NCBI GenBank assembly: GCA_949130495.1
Contig: OX422207.1
Span: forward strand, 367,619,868-367,683,867
Reading direction: 5' to 3'
DNA: 64,000 nt
DNA from: Sambucus nigra
Taxonomy: Eukaryota > Streptophyta > Magnoliopsida > Dipsacales > Adoxaceae
Each line of letters starts with the position of its first letter. Within the stretch, counting starts at the first letter, position 1. Below, piece after piece: positions 51,801-64,000 of this stretch. The notes below the pieces were generated by a model. The model did not search any database. It was not told where the DNA came from and worked only from the letters and a program-made list of their open reading frames with translations. A program made the translations under genes and the position numbers.

Positions 51801-52307
51801 CTTCCTCTGCATCTCCCTCTGAACTGCGGGAGGGAAATACTTTCCATCAAACAAAGCCCAAAAATTTGTGATGGACATAGTATCCCTTTGTTCGGGTGTC
51901 GTCATTGACTCCCACCAGTGCAAGGCCGGTCCGATAAGCTTGAAAGTAACGAGAATTTGCTTTTTCTCCTCACTACATTCCACCATCCTAAGATGGCGCT
52001 GCATATCTCTCTTCCACTGGTTCGCCTTGATAACATCCGAACCTCCCTCGAATTCCGGGGGATGTCCCTTAAGGAAAGACTCCCTCACCCGTTCCCACTG
52101 AGAAGGTCCCGTAGTAACTAGTGCTTCTTGTCCCCTCACTTGAGCTTGTGGCATTTGTTGGGCCACTGCAGTCATCGCGGCGTTGACAGCTTGGGCTACA
52201 ATATTTGCCACTTCAGCGGCACTGATATTCCCCTGCTGCGGTGGAGGACCAAACTCATCCTCAACAATCCTATTACGTCTAGCGGGACGTCCTCTCTTCG
52301 GCGGCAT
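48825..52307 (-). CDS. gag-pol: Retrotransposon Gag-protease-RT-RNase H-integrase zinc finger, ends at a premature stop
   Basis: 1,160 codons, starting at the first ATG after the PBS ([11 protein letters not shown]..., a basic N terminus). Gag core is at about residues 65-245 (LHWWESM near 129-135), followed by a Gly/Gln/Asn-rich linker. The CCHC zinc knuckle [14 protein letters not shown] is at 352-365 (nucleocapsid, RNA binding). Aspartic protease has its active site DTGA at 439-442. Reverse transcriptase is at about 590-860, with catalytic Asp696 (FSKID) and FIDD at 758-761. RNase H is at about 900-1015, with Asp907 (FTDAS), Glu944, Asp969 and Asp1012. The integrase HHCC zinc-binding domain has His1113, His1120, Cys1150 and Cys1153. 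All visible catalytic residues are kept. Translation ends at TAG (48,825-48,827) just after the HHCC domain, while the same frame stays open downstream. The product would cleave itself into capsid and enzymes but would lack the integrase catalytic core. Antisense frames in this region are shadows. Confidence 0.95.
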   Translation of the reverse strand: MPPKRGRPARRNRIVEDEFGPPPQQGNISAAEVANIVAQAVNAAMTAVAQQMPQAQVRGQEALVTTGPSQWERVRESFLKGHPPEFEGGSDVIKANQWKRDMQRHLRMVECSEEKKQILVTFKLIGPALHWWESMTTPEQRDTMSITNFWALFDGKYFPPAVQREMQRKLQDLVQGERTVAEYEEEFTRLASFIPDEVTPEAKRISKFVGGFHWRIKQHLLGNPSLVTFGDVMNASLLHSQEQRLFVQNKKKVVTAGQTVRQGGVGSGGGTSYSSQSSGNKQVERDPQQGDSVKRQRFGGFNDGGNNNKQGQGGQQPQGGRGGNGGRGQQGRGAGQFRNNQGRNQDNATNKCFQCGELGHYKRACPQLVGGHLPRAPQQPYVQFPPQAPNPIAPPQQEQLQYGRVYHIQEALLPPAPPAPPAIEGKFLIYGHMGRILFDTGATHSFISRSFAQTTGLIKSAESTFTSVESSMGDGSLIFFVCKNVGINLGDLCFEADLLVLDMVGYDVILGMDWLVKYRAIVNCYGKSIVFAVPGQEMFLVVMPYMERSTSAYLYCIVEDASRDVVLPLNSIPIVRDFEDIFREIPGLPPSREIEFVIDLMPGTRPIAKAPYRMAPVEMRELRDQIQKLLEQGFIRRSTSPCGAPVLFVKKRDGSLRLCVDYRELNKVTIRNKYPLPRIDDLFDQLRRASYFSKIDLRTGYHQLRIRDQDVSKTAFLTRYGSYEFFFMPFGLTNAPAVFMDLMNRVFRDFLDQFVIVFIDDILVYSQTESDHAAHLRLVLQRLRDHQLYAKFEKCGFWLKEVQFLGHVVSSQGVSVDPGKVIAVKEWGQPTTPTAVRSFLGLVGYYRRFIKGFSKVASPLTNLTRKGVRFVWYSSCQATFDELKDRLTSAPVLALPKPGLEYLVFTDASLQGLGGVLQQERQPIAYASRKLKPHERNYSVHDLEFAAVVFALKIWRHYLLGEKFSLFTDHKSLQYLFSQKDLNIRQRRWLEFVKDYQFDIHYHPGKANVVADALSRKPDGDLAEVWKAKWRELSLEDVGVRAFLSVMTVTPTIIAKIVEAQKRDKVCQDHTHQLLSEGAESYSIGSEGGLRFHGRLVVPDDGDLRRTVMAESHGSKFTVHPGRDKMYQDMHRLYWWAGMKRDISEFVSQCTTCQLVKIDH

Positions 52308-52472
52308 CTGAGATAAAGACGAGATAGAGTTAAAACATAGTATAAGACAATCTATTCAGCAGAAGATCGCATACATAGGCAGCAAAACAATCCTAACATT
52401 AAGTTCTATATCAAAGAACGCTACGGTAGAACGTGACAAGTCCGCATAGATCCTAAAGACTCTAGAACACGA
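52308..52472 (-). other. Leader between PBS and gag start
   Basis: About 165 bp of AT-rich non-coding sequence between the PBS and the gag ATG at 52,307. It would hold RNA packaging or dimerisation signals; none can be identified by eye. Confidence 0.6.
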
Positions 52473-52485
52473 TGCTCTGATACCA
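52473..52485 (-). promoter_or_regulatory. Primer-binding site, initiator Met tRNA
   Basis: The minus strand reads TGGTATCAGAGCA, which matches the classic plant PBS complementary to the 3' end of initiator methionine tRNA. It starts two bases (GA) after the CA end of the 5' LTR. Minus-strand cDNA synthesis would begin here. Confidence 0.95.
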
Positions 52486-52986
52486 TCTGTGACAACCCGC
52501 TATCCGAAATAAAGGGTGGCCAGCCCTATACCTCGATAAAATAGGAAATCATTGATAAATATCATTCTCAGCATCACAACAATATACAAGGTATAAGGAA
52601 TAACCACACTATATTCCAGAAAACGGGTTATCAAAAACTTTGGTTTTGAAATATAAAGAAAACATTTCCAACAACCCATAATAGAAATAGAGGGTGGAAA
52701 CCCCCACAAGCGTACATAAGAAACCCAAAAGATACAAAAGGACCGAATGAAACGTCGGTCAAGAGTAACCATACAACATGCAAATAGTACCAAGGGTTAC
52801 ATAATAGATTCATTATACAATTACAACGGTTTGGGCAACATGCCCGAATAAACTGATCATAACTAGAAAACATAAATGGAGGCGACTACACAAACATCCC
52901 GTGAAACCCGCACAATGTCACGGCTCCTCGAAACATGTGGAAGGAAAGGTCATTACGGGCGACCGTGCGGCGGAACACCTGAACGG

Positions 52987-53136
<150 letters not shown>

Positions 53137-54269
53137 ACAAGAGATGAAAACCGGTCAGGGCCGGGTATATGTGATCAATAGATAAATGACAGGTATGACA
53201 ATGATGCACAATAATCAAGGATGATAGTCTAGCATGGTAACATCATATAAGGAACTAAAACTAATAAAGGACTATATAGAGTGAGATTCATTTAAAACAG
53301 AATTTAACAGTACTTGTGAGCCTTCATCATCATTCATCATATTTCAATTTAAATCTTCTTTTCCATTCCTTATCAGGAATAGAATTATCATCATGTGCTC
53401 TATATGGCACTAATCTCAATAGCATGCTCTTTGTGGCATAAATTTGCTCTTTATGGCATTCATATTCCATCGAGTCCAACTCGATAATTAGAATAGTCAT
53501 AAATATAAATATAACGATTCTAAGACCGCCCGTCCGGGTTTCCCCACTGTGCGCGTCCCTAAATAACCATCATCTTCCAGGGCCTAACATAAGACAACCT
53601 GGGATCCTATCGAAATTGTCGGGAAGCGGCCATATGCCTGAGGGGTAGTCAAGACCACACCCAGAATCTCCTACCCATCGCAGAAATAAATAAAACAAGC
53701 GCTCATATGGCCTAGGACTATATCCACCCTGCATTCATTAGCCAGGGGGCTTCACCTCTCGCACGGACTTCCCTTAAGATGGTATTTAGAGAGGTGTGTA
53801 ACATCCATTTTATTAATTCCCATTACATGATTTAGTAAATTATCATTTACCTTATCAATTTCCCATTTTAATAATTGTATAAGATAAATCGGGACTATAT
53901 GTATTACGTACCGTCATAACACCCTCGATAAGAAACTCAGACTCCAAAGTTATTCACAAAGCCTCTTTTAGGCTTTAATATAAACCCTCAAGTCCAATCT
54001 AACTCGAGTTGAATTCTAAAGTCTCCAAATTGACGTTAATATATTCTAGACCCTTATGAAACTACAAGACGAAAGTAATGCCTAAACATCTCTTTAAATT
54101 CCCCCTTAAACGAACCCTAGATGAACCCTTTCGAGTCTAGGATGTCGACCCAACTCAACTAATACTCTAAACCCTATGTTTAATTCATTTAAGAAGGTCC
54201 CTAATCACTAATCCTAAAGAAAAGGGGTTAAAAATGAAAAAAAGAAAAATTTGAAAAAGTGCAGGGCTA

Positions 54270-54473
54270 CCGAATCGATTCGCCCCCTTGGCCGAATCGA
54301 TTCGGCCAGAAAATTTGAGTTTCTGAAAAGTAGCCAAATCGATTCGGATGGAAACCGAATCGATTCGGTCAGAAGGTTTGGGTTTCTGCATAACTGCCGA
54401 ATCGATTCGGTTCACAAGACCTGGGCACTAGACCTAACCGAATCGATTCACCCAGGGGGCCGAATCGATTCGG
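54270..54473. repeat. Phased palindrome cluster in the 5' LTR (7 copies, 2 decayed)
   Basis: Palindromes start at 54,271, 54,293, 54,335, 54,356, 54,398, 54,439 and 54,461. The one at 54,335 reads CAAATCGATTCG and the one at 54,439 ends ATTCA; the rest are intact. A 21-bp deletion relative to the 3' LTR fused the fifth and sixth copies, and the 21-bp phase is kept. The cluster lies about 830-1,035 bp from the start of the LTR in element orientation, plausibly in U3. Confidence 0.95.
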
Positions 54474-55304
54474 GCCTGCGATTTTGCCAAGAATTGGCTA
54501 TGGAGTCTTGGACTCCATTTTCTACCCCAACTCAAATTTCTTCAAACCAAACTTACATACCAACATCAAGATAACATCAATGATGCTATTAACCATCTTA
54601 CACCTCATGAATCATCCTAATCATCTTTGAATGAATCAAAACCCATAAATACACAAGGAAAACCCTAAGTTTGCTAAACCAAAATCAATACATCATTACC
54701 ACAACAAATCATCTATCTCAAGACACAAATATCAAGTAAAAACTTGCCTTGATTCAGCAACTTGCAGATTTCTTGGTGTAGTAGCAAAATCCTTCTCAAT
54801 CTCCAAGTCTTTCTCTCTACTCTTCTCTTTCTCTCCTTGGTTTTGGAAGGAATTAGGGTGATTAGAAGACTTAATAGGCTTAAGTCGTGGCTTAAGGCAA
54901 ATGTCCCACTAAATTAACTAATAGTGCGATAAAATAATACGCAACTGTATAATTTAGGTACAATCAGTCAAAAATGCCCAAAACTTTAAAATACAATATG
55001 GTACATTATCTGACTATTTCGCACGTTCCGGAATCAACTGTAACCTCCAAATTATCATTTGGACATTTTAAAATTCAATTTAGGTTCCGGTCTCATAATT
55101 AAGCCAAATATCATTTTAAATTCAGATGATATTAATAAGCATGACATAGCAATATTTACCCATAGATATGATATGTATGCAACTCACAATAAATATCAAC
55201 TTTCTACATTGAATTAACATTCAAATCATAACCCAACACTGGTCTCTAATTACTATAATAAGTAATTACTATAGAATACGGTCTCAGAAGCGAGGGTTAT
55301 TACA

Positions 55305-55309
55305 TAAGC
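55305..55309. other. Surviving half of the target-site duplication (TAAGC)
   Basis: The five bases after the complete LTR are TAAGC. They belong to the monomer context GTTTTTAAGCCTAAG, so integration was in the AT-rich part just after the T-run. The left partner would be expected before the 3' LTR but was lost with the terminal deletion there. The 5-bp length is the family norm and cannot be verified here. Confidence 0.6.
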
Positions 55310-57339
55310 CTAAGTCTAGAAATATGCAAATTACCGTAGTACTCTCAAATCGGGTGACCCGCGACTACGGGGTCAGTTCCTACGAGTTACGTTGGCCCCG
55401 TGGGAGGTGTTGGTGCCACCCACGGGGACATTTGGAGGTTGTTCCGAGTTTTCACCCTCTAACGCCATGTTTTTAATCATAAGTCTAGAAATATACAAAT
55501 TACCGTAGTACTCTCAAACCGGGTGACCCGCGGCTGCGGGATCAGTTCTGACGAGTTACGTTGGTCCCGTGGGAGGTGTTGGTGCCACCCACGGGGACGT
55601 TCGGGGGCTGTTTCGAGTTTTCACCCTCTAACGCCATGTTTTTAAGCCTAAGTCAATAAATATACAAATTATTGTCGTATTCTCAAATAGGGAGTCCTAA
55701 GGCTGCGGGGTCAGTTCCTACGAGTTACGTTGGTCCCGTGAGAGGTGTTGGTACCACCCACGGGCCCGTTCGGGGGCTGTTTTGAGTTTTCACCTTCTAA
55801 CGCCATATTTTGCTTAAGTCTAGAAATATGCAAATTACCTTCATATTTGAAAATCAGGAAACCCGCGGCTGTGGGGTCAGTTCCTACGAGTTACATTGGT
55901 CCCATGGGAGGTGTTGGTGCCACCCACGGAGCCGTTCGGGGGCTGTTTCGAGTTTTCACCCTCTAACGTCATGTTTTCAAGCTTAAGTCGAGAAATATAC
56001 AAATTGTTGCAGTATTCTCAAACCGGGAGTCACGCGACTACGGGGTCAGTTCCTACGAGTTACCTTGGTCCTATGGGAGGTGTTGGCGCAACCCACGGGG
56101 TCGTTCGGGGGCTGTTTCGAGTTTTCACCCTCGGACGTCATGTTTTTTAGCATGAGTCTAGAAATATGCAAATTACCGTAGTACTCTCAAATCGGGAGAC
56201 CCGCGGCTGCGAGGTCAGTTCCTACGAGTTAACTTGGTCCCGTGGGAGGTGTTGGTGCCACCCACAGGGCTGTTCGGGGGCTGTTTCGAGTTTTCACCCT
56301 CTAAAGCCATGTTTTTAAGCCTAAGTCTAGAAATATGCAAATTATCGTCGTACTCTCAAACCGGGAGACCCGCGACTGCGGGGTCAGTTCCTACGAGTTA
56401 CATTGGTCCCATGGGAGTTGTTGGTGCCACCCACTGGGACGTTCGGTGGCTGTTTTGAGTTTTCACCCTCTAACGTCATGTTTTTTAGCCTAAGTCTTGA
56501 AATATGCAAATTAAAGTAGTATTCTCAAACCGGGAGACCCGCGGATGCGGGGTCAGTTCCTACGAGTTACCTTGGTTCCGTGGGAGGTGTTGGTGCCACC
56601 CACGGGGCCGTTCGGGGGGTGTTTCGAGTTTTTACCCTCTAACGCCATGTTTTTAAGCCTAAGTCTAGAAATATGCAAATTACCGTAATACTCTCAAACC
56701 GGGTGACCCCGGCTACGGGGTCAGTTCCTACGAGTTACCTTGGTCCCGTGGGAGGTGATGGTGCCACCCACGGGGCCGTTCGGGGGTTGTTTCGAGTTTT
56801 CACCCTCTAACGCCATGTTTTTAAGACTAAGTCTAGAATTATGTAAATTACCACAGTACTCTCAAACCGGGTGACCCGCGGCTACGAGGTCAGTTCCTAC
56901 GAGTTACCTTGGTCCCGTGGGAGGTGTTGGTGCCACCCACGGGGCCGTTCGGGGGCTGTTTTGAGTTTTCTCCCTCAAACGTCATGTTTTTAAGCTAAAG
57001 TCTAGAAATATGCAAATTACCATAGTACTCTGAAACCGGGAGACCAGCAGCTGCGGGGTCAGTTCCTAAGAGTTACCTTGGTCCCGTGGGAGGTGTTGGT
57101 GCCACCCACGGGGCCGTTCGGGGGTTGTTTCGAGTTTTCACCCTCTAATGCCATGTTCTTAAGCCTAAGTCTAGAAATATGCAAGTTATCATCGTACTCT
57201 CAAACTGGGAGACCCGCGACTGCGGGGTCAGTTCCTAGGAGATACATTGGTCGCGCGGCTACGGGGTCAGTTCCTACGAGTTACCTTTGTCCCGTGGGAG
57301 GTGTTGGTGCCACCCACGGGGCCGTTCGGAGGCTGTTTT

Positions 57340-59050
57340 GAGTTTTCACCCTCTAACGTCATGTTTTTAAGCCTAAGTCCAGAAATATGCATATTACCGT
57401 AGTACTCTAAAATCGGGAGACCCGCGGCTGCGGGGTCATATTCCAACGAGTTACCTTGTCCCGTGGGAGGGGTTGGTGCCACCCACGGGGCCGTTCGGAG
57501 GCTGTTTTGAGTTTTCACCCTCTAATGTCATGTTTTTAAGCCTAAGTCTAGAAATATGCAAATTATCATCGTACTCTCAAACCGGGTGACCCGTGGCTGC
57601 GGGGTCAGTTCCTACGAGTTACATTGGTCCCGTGTGAGGTGTTGGTGCCACCCACGGGGACGTTCGGGGGCTGTTTCGAGTTTTCACCCTCTAACGCCAT
57701 GTTTTTAAGCCTAAGTTAAGAAATATACAAATTATTGTCGTATTATCAAACCGGGAGTCCCGCGACTTCGGAGTCAGTTCCTACGAGTTACGTTGGTCCC
57801 GTGGGAGGTGTTGGTACCACCCATAGGGCCGTTCGGGGGATGTTTCGAGTTTTCACCCTCTAACGCCATGTTTTTCTTAAGTCTAGAAATACACAAATTA
57901 TCGTTGTATTCTCAAACCGAAAGACCCGCGGCTACGGGGTCAGTTTCTACGAGTTACATTGGTCCTGTGGGAGGTATTGGTGCCACCCACGGGGACGTTC
58001 GGGGGCTTTTTCGAGTTTTCACCCTCTAACGTCATGTTTTTAAGCCTATTTCGAGAAATATGCATATTACCGTAGTACTCTCAAATCGGGAGACCCGTGA
58101 CTACGGGGTCAGTTCCTACGAGTTGCCTTGGTCCCGTGGGAGGTCTTGGTGCCACCCACGGGGCCGTTCGGGGGATGTTTCGAGTTTTCACCATCTAACG
58201 TCATGTTTTTAAGCCTAAGTCAAGAAATATACATATTATTGTCATATTCTCAAATCGGGAGTCCCGCGGCGGCGAGTTCAGTTCCTACGAGTTACCTTGG
58301 TCCCGTGGGAGGTTTTGGTGCCACCCACGAGGCCGTTCGGGGGCTGTTTCGAGTTTTAACCCTCTAGCGCCATGTTTTTAAGCCTAAGTCTAGAAATATA
58401 CAAATTATCATTGTACTCTCAAACTGAGAGACTCACGACTGTGGGGTTAGTTCCTACAAGTTACATTGGTCCCGTGGGAGGTGTTGGTGCCACCCACGGG
58501 GACGTTCGGGGGCTGTTTCAAATTTTCACCCTCTAACGCCATGTTTTTAAGCCTAAGTCAAGAAATATGGAAATTATCATCGTATTCTCAAATCAGGAGT
58601 CCCGCAGCTACGGGGTAAGTTTCTACGACTTTCTTTGGTCCAGTGGGAGGTGTTGGTGCCACCCACGGAGCCGTTCGGGGGCTGTTTCGAGTTTTCACCC
58701 TCTAACGCCATGTTTTGCCTAAGTCTAGAAATATGCAAATTACCATAGTATTCTCAAAGCGAGAGACCCGCGGCTACGGGGTCAGTTCCTATGAGTTACA
58801 TTGGTCCTGTGGGATGTGTTAGTGCCACCCACAAGGCCGTTCGGGGGCTGTTTCGAGTTTTCACCCTCTAACGTCATGTTTTTAAGCGTAAGTCAAGAAA
58901 TATACAAATTATTGCTATATTCTCAAAATGGGAGTCCCGCGACCGCGGAGTTAGTTCTACGAGTTACCTTGGTCCCGTGGGAGGTGTTGGTGCAACCCAC
59001 GGGGTCGTTCGGGGGCTGTTTCTAGTTTTCACCCTCTAACTTCATCTTTT
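57340..59050. repeat. Right-arm duplicated block, copy 1 (about 10 monomers)
   Basis: Matches about 59,697-61,400 at an offset of 2,351-2,357 bp (14 monomers). Shared diagnostics are GCATATTACCRTAGTACTCT with a following AAAATCGGGAGACCC, CACAAATTATCGTTGTATTC with AAACCGAAAGACCC, and GGTTAGTTCCTACAAG. The copies differ by many substitutions and small indels, so this duplication is older than the 2,014-bp one. Confidence 0.75.
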
Positions 59051-59696
59051 TAAGCCTAAGTCTATAAATATGCAAATTACCGTAGAACTCTCAAATCGGG
59101 AGATCCGCGGCTGCAAGGTCAGTTCCTACCAGTTAATTTAGTCCCATGGGAGGTGTTGGTGCCACCCATGGGGCCGTTCGAGGGCTGTTTCGAGTTTTCA
59201 CCCTCTAACGCCATGTTTTTAAGCCTAAGTCTAGAAATATGCAAATTATAATCGTACTCTCAAACCGGGAGACCCGCGGGTGCGGGGTCAGTTCCTACGA
59301 CTTACATTGGTCCCGTGGGAGGTGTTGGTGCCACCCACAGGGACGTTCGGGGGCTGTTTCTAGTTTTCTCCCTCTAACGCCATGTTTGTAAGCCTAAGTC
59401 AAGAAATATACAGGTTATATCAATATTATCAAACCGGGAGTCCGACGACTGCGGGGTCAGTTCCTACGAGTTACGTTGGTCCCGTGGGAGGTGTTGGTGC
59501 CTCCCACGGGGCCGTTCAGGGGCTGTTTTGAGTTTTCACTCTGTAACGCCATGTTTTGCTTAAGTCTAAAAATACACAAATTATCGTCGTATTCTCAAAT
59601 TTGGAGACCCGCGGCTGCAGGGTCATTTCCTACGAGTTACATTGGTCCCGTGGGAGGTGTTGGTGCCACCCACGGGGCCGTTCGGGGGATGTTTTT

Positions 59697-61400
59697 AGTT
59701 TTCACCCTCTAACGTCATGTTTTTAAGCCAAAGTCTAGAAATATGCATATTACCATAGTACTCTAAAATCGGGAGACCCACGGCTGCGGGGTCATGTTCC
59801 TACGAGTTACCTTGGTCCCGTGGGAGGTGTTGGTGCCACCCACGGGGCCGTTCGGGGGATGTTTTGAGTTTTCACCCTCTAACGCCATGTTTTTAAGCCT
59901 ATGTCTAGAAATATGCAAATTATCATCTTACTCTCAAACCGGGTGACCCGCGGCTAGGGGGTCAGTTCCTACGAGTTACATTGGTCCCGTGTGAGGTGTT
60001 GGTGCCCCCACGGGGACGTTCGGGGGCTGTTTCGAGTTTTCACCTTCTAACGCCATGTTTTTAAGCCAAAGTCAAGAAATATGCAAATTATTGCCGTATT
60101 CTCAAACAGGGAGTCCCGCGACTGCGGAGTCAGTTCCTACGAGTTACGTTGGTCCCGTGGGAGGTGTTGGTACCACCCACGGGGCCGTTCGGGGGATGTT
60201 TTGAGTTTTCACCCTCTAACGCCATGTTTTGCTTAAGTCTAGAAATACACAAATTATCGTTGTATTCTCAAACCGAAAGACCCGCGGCTACGGGTCAGTT
60301 CCTACGAGTTACATTGTTCCCGTGGGAGGTATTGGTGCCACCCACGGGGACGTTCGGGGGATTTTTCGAGTTTTCACCCTCTAACGTCATGTTTTTAAGC
60401 CTAATTCTAGAAATATGCATATTACCGTAGTATTCTCAAATTGGGAGATCCGCGACTGCGGGGTCAGTTCCTACGAGTTACCTTGGTGGGAGGTCTTGGT
60501 GCCACCCACGGGGCCGTTCGGGGGATGTTTCGAGTTTTCACCCTCTAACGTCATGTTTTTAAGCCTAAGACAAGAAATATACAAATTATTGTCATATTCT
60601 CAAATCGGGAGTGCCGCGGCGGCGGGTTCAGTTCCTACGAGTTACCTTGGTCCCGTGGGAGGTTTTGGTTCCACCGACGAGGCCATTCGGGGGCTGTTTC
60701 GAGTTTTCACCCTCTAACGCCATGTTTTTAAGCCTAAGTCTAGAAATTTACAAATTATTGTTGTACTCTCAAACCGAGAGACTCGCGACTGTGGGGTTAG
60801 TTCCTACAAGTTACATTGGTCCCGTGGGAGGTGTTGGTGCCACCCACGGGGACGTTCGGGGGCTGTTTCGAGTTTTCACCATCTAACGCCATGTTTTTAA
60901 GCCTGAGTCAAGAAATATGGAAATTATCATCGTATTCTCAAATCAGGAGTCCCGCAGCTGCGGGGTAAGTTTCTACGAGTTACGTTGGTCCCGTGGGAGG
61001 TGTTGGTGTCACCCACGGAGCCGTTCGGGGGCCGTTTCGAGTTTTCACCCTCTAACGCCATGTTTTGCCTAAGTCTAGAAATATGCAAATTACCATAGTA
61101 TTCTCAAACCGAGAGACCCGCGGCTACGGGGTCAGTTCCTACGAGTTACATTGGTCCCGTGGGAGGTGTTAGTGCCACCCACAGGGCCGTTCGGGGGCTG
61201 TTTCGAGTTTTCCACCTCTAACGTCATGTTTTTAAGGCTAAGTCAAGAAATATACAAATTATTGCCGTATTCTCAAACTGGGAGTCCCGCGACTGCGAGG
61301 TTAGTTCTATGAGTAACCTTTGTCCCGTGGGAGGTGTTGGTGCAACCCACGGGGTCGTTCGGTGGCCGTTTCGAGTTTTCACCCTCTAACGTCATCTGTT
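59697..61400. repeat. Right-arm duplicated block, copy 2 (about 10 monomers)
   Basis: Partner of 57,340-59,050. Part of it is duplicated once more: about 60,573-60,862 recurs at about 61,414-61,703 (offset 841 bp, 5 monomers), marked by GGGAGTGCCGCGGCGGCGGG and GGTTAGTTCCTACAAG. Further right, 61,745-62,000 resembles 62,758-63,010 (about 6 monomers apart; shared GACTTCAGTTCC and GTCACGTGGG). Confidence 0.7.
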
Positions 61401-64000
61401 TAAGCCTAAATCTAGAAATATACAAATTATTGTCATATTCTCAAATCGGGAGTGCCGCGGCGGCGGGTTCAGTTCCTACGAGTTACCTTGGTCCCGTGGG
61501 AGGTTTTGGTGCCACCGACGAGGCCATTCGGGGGCTGTTTCGAGTTTTCACCCTCTAACGCCATGTTTTTAAGCCTAAGTCTAGAAATTTACAAATTATT
61601 GTTGTACTCTCAAACCGAGAGACTCGCGACTGTGGGGTTAGTTCCTACAAGTTACATTGGTCCCGTGGGAGGTGTTGGTGCCACCCACGGGGACGTTCGG
61701 TGGCTGTTTCAACTTTTCACCCTCTAACGCCATGTTTTTAAGCCTAAGTCAAGAAATATACAAATTATTGCCGTATTCTCAAACCGGGACTCCCGCGGCT
61801 GTGACTTCAGTTCCTACGAGTTACGTTGGTCACGTGGGAGGTGTTGCTGCCACCCATGGGGCCGTTCAGGGGCTGTTTCGAGTTTTCACCCTCTAATGCC
61901 ATGTTTTGCGTAAGTCTAAAAATACGCAAATTACTGTCGTATTCTCAAACTGAGAGACCCATGGCTGCGGGGTCAGTTACTACGAGTTACGTTGGTCCTG
62001 TGGGAGGTGTTGGTGCTGCCCATGGGGATGTTCGGGGGATGTTTTGAGTTTTCACCCTCTAACGTCATGTTTTGCTTAAGTGTAGAAATATAAAAATTAC
62101 CTTTGTATTCTCAAACCGGGAGTCCCGTGGCTACGGGGTGAGCTCCTACGAGTAACCTTGGTCCCGTGGGAGGTGTTGGTGCCACCCTTGGGGACGTTCG
62201 GGGGCTTTTTCGAGTTTTCACCCTCTAACGCCATGTTTTTAAGTCTGAGTCAAGAAATATACAAATTATAGCCCGATTCTCAAATCGGGAGTCCCGCGGT
62301 TGCGGGGTTAGTTCCTACGAGTTACGTTGGTCCCGTGGGATGTGTCGGTGCCACCCACGGGGCCGTTCGGGGGCTGTTTCGAGTTTTCAACCTCTAACAC
62401 CATGTTTTTAACCCTAAGTCTAAAAATATGCAAATTACCGTAGTACTCTCAAATCGGGAGACTCGCGGCTGCAAGGTCAGTTACAACGAGTTCACTTAGT
62501 CCCGTGGGGGGTGTTGGTGCCACCCACGGGGCCGTTCGGGGGCTGTTTCGAGTTTTCACCCTCTAACGCAATGTTTTTAATCCTAAATCTAGAAATATGC
62601 AAATTATCGTCGTACTCTTAAACCGAGAGATTCGCGAATGCGGGGTCAGTTCCTACGAGTTACATTGGTCCCGTGGGAGGTGTTGGTGCCACCCACGGGG
62701 ACGTTCGGTGGCTGTTTCGAGTTTTCACCCTCTCACGCCATGTTTTTAAGCCTAAGTCAAGAAGTATACAAATTATTTCCCTATTCTCAAACCGGGAGTC
62801 CCGCGGCTTCGACTTCAGTTCCTACGAGTTACGTTGGTCACGTGGGAGGTGTTGGTGCCACCCATGGGGCCGTTCGGGGGCTGTTTCGAGTTTTCACCAT
62901 CTGACGCCATGTTTTGCTTAAGTCTAAAAATATGAAAATTACTGTCGTATTCTCAAACTGAGAGACCGATGGCTGCGGGGTCAGTTCCTACGAGTCACGT
63001 TGGTCCCGCGAGAGGTGTTGGTGCCACCCACGGGGCCGTTCGGGGGCTATTTCAAGTTTTCACCCTCTAACGCCATGTTTTGCTTAAGTGTAGAAATACA
63101 CAAATTACCGTCGTATTCTCAAACCGGGAGTCCCGTGGTTGCGGGGTCAGTTCCTATGAGTTACCTTGGTCCCGTGGGAGGTGTTGGTGCCACCCTCGGG
63201 GACGTTCGGGGGCTGTTTCGATTTTTCACTCTCAAACGCCATGTTTTTAAGCCTAAGTCAAGATATATAGAAATTATTGTCGTATTCTGAAATTGGGAGT
63301 CCCGCGACTGCGGGGTCAGTTCCTACGAGTTACGTTGGTCCCGTGGGAGGTGTTGGTGCCACCCACGGGGCCGTTCGGGGCTTGTTTCGAGTTTTCACCC
63401 TCTAACGCCATGTTTTGCTTAAGTTTAAAAATATGCAAATTACCGTCGTATTCTCAAATCAAGAGACCCGCGGCTAAGGGGTCAGTTCCTACGAGTTACA
63501 CTGGTCCCGTGGGAGGTGTTGGTACCACCCAAGGGGCCGTTCGGGGGCTGTTTCGAGTTTTCACCCTCTAACGTCATGTTTTTAAGCCTAAGTCAAGAAA
63601 TGTGCAAATTATTTCCGTATTCTCAAATCGGGAGTCCCACGACAATGGGGTTAGTTCCTACGAGTTACCTTGGTCCCGTGGGAGGTGTTGGTTCAACCCA
63701 CGGGGTCGATTGGGTGGCTATTACGAGTTTTCACCCTCTAGCCTCATGTTTTTAAGCCTAAGTCTAGAAATATGCAAATTACCGTAGTACTCTCAAACCG
63801 GGAGACCTGCGGCTGCGAGGTCAGTTCCTTAGAGTTAACTTGGTCCCGTGGGAGGTGTTGGTGCCACCCACGGGGCCGTTCGGGGGCTGTTTCGAGTTTT
63901 CACCGTCAAACACCATGTTTTTAAGCCTAAGTCTATAAATATGCAAATTATTGTCGTACTCTCAAAACGGGAGACTCGCGGATGTGGGGTCAGATCTTAC

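Larger units (their letters stand above)
55305..64000. repeat. Satellite DNA array, right arm (169-bp monomer)
   Basis: The same satellite resumes directly after the retrotransposon, starting inside a monomer at TAAGCCTAAGTC, and runs to the end of the window (about 52 monomers, same orientation as the left arm). It is the continuation of the array that the element split. Monomers here are more heterogeneous than in 1-41 kb. A module at about 44.39-44.75 kb on the left (monomers with GGGAGTCCGACGGC, then CACCCTGTAACGCC) has its close relative at about 59.41-59.75 kb here. No gene is seen in this stretch. Confidence 0.97.

Noticed and set aside
53497..53521. TATA-like AT-rich stretch in the LTR as promoter
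   Set aside because: The LTR is AT-rich throughout and holds a long AT microsatellite, so a TATA call has no support without transcript ends.
55745..63787. The same type of plus-strand frames in the right arm
   Set aside because: Same reason: periodic satellite sequence. Truncations and indels occur freely without regard to frame.

Overview
The window is plant heterochromatin. About 53.7 kb of the 64 kb is one tandem satellite with a 169-bp monomer (a 166-bp length variant also occurs), roughly 320 copies all in the same orientation. The array is interrupted once, by a 10.3-kb Ty3/Gypsy LTR retrotransposon on the minus strand (45,027-55,304). The plant assignment rests on that element: it has an initiator-Met tRNA primer-binding site, a one-frame gag-pol with a C-terminal chromodomain, and long LTRs, a combination typical of the Tekay/Del chromovirus clade of flowering plants. 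I do not recognise the satellite and cannot name the species. I see no host protein gene, rRNA, tRNA or CRISPR array. The many 60-170 aa plus-strand reading frames are the satellite read through its own period.

Satellite layout. The left arm is 1-45,026 and the right arm 55,305-64,000. Each monomer is bipartite: a GC-rich part (about 70% GC) carrying two adjacent inverted repeats, then an AT-rich part (about 30% GC). Linked sequence variants define monomer classes, and their order builds higher-order repeats. From 1 to about 10.0 kb, class-marker monomers recur every 9, 11 or 12 monomers (1,511, about 1,847 and 2,012-2,014 bp), including a nearly perfect 2,014-bp tandem duplication. At a larger scale about 4.74-23.4 kb (copy A) and 23.4-41.16 kb (copy B) are head-to-tail copies of one roughly 18-kb super-repeat. 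They differ by small substitutions and by insertions or deletions of whole monomers. Copy A also holds a patch of about 230 bp at 18.07-18.30 kb that matches a distant site in copy B, which looks like gene conversion. The parts at 41.2-45.0 and 55.3-64.0 kb are more diverged, with shorter local duplications.

Retrotransposon layout, read on the minus strand from high to low coordinate: 5' LTR (55,304-52,488), PBS, short leader, gag-protease-RT-RNase H-integrase zinc finger (52,307-48,825), an in-frame premature TAG, integrase core-GPF-chromodomain (48,824-47,718), polypurine tract, 3' LTR (47,670-45,027). The last 118 bp of the 3' LTR and about 16-17 bp of satellite next to it are deleted, so the left target-site duplication is missing. 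The LTRs differ by about 30 substitutions by eye, an AT-microsatellite length change and one 21-bp deletion. Each LTR has a cluster of a 12-bp palindrome whose copies are spaced at multiples of about 21 bp. This is the most unusual structure in the window apart from the satellite itself.
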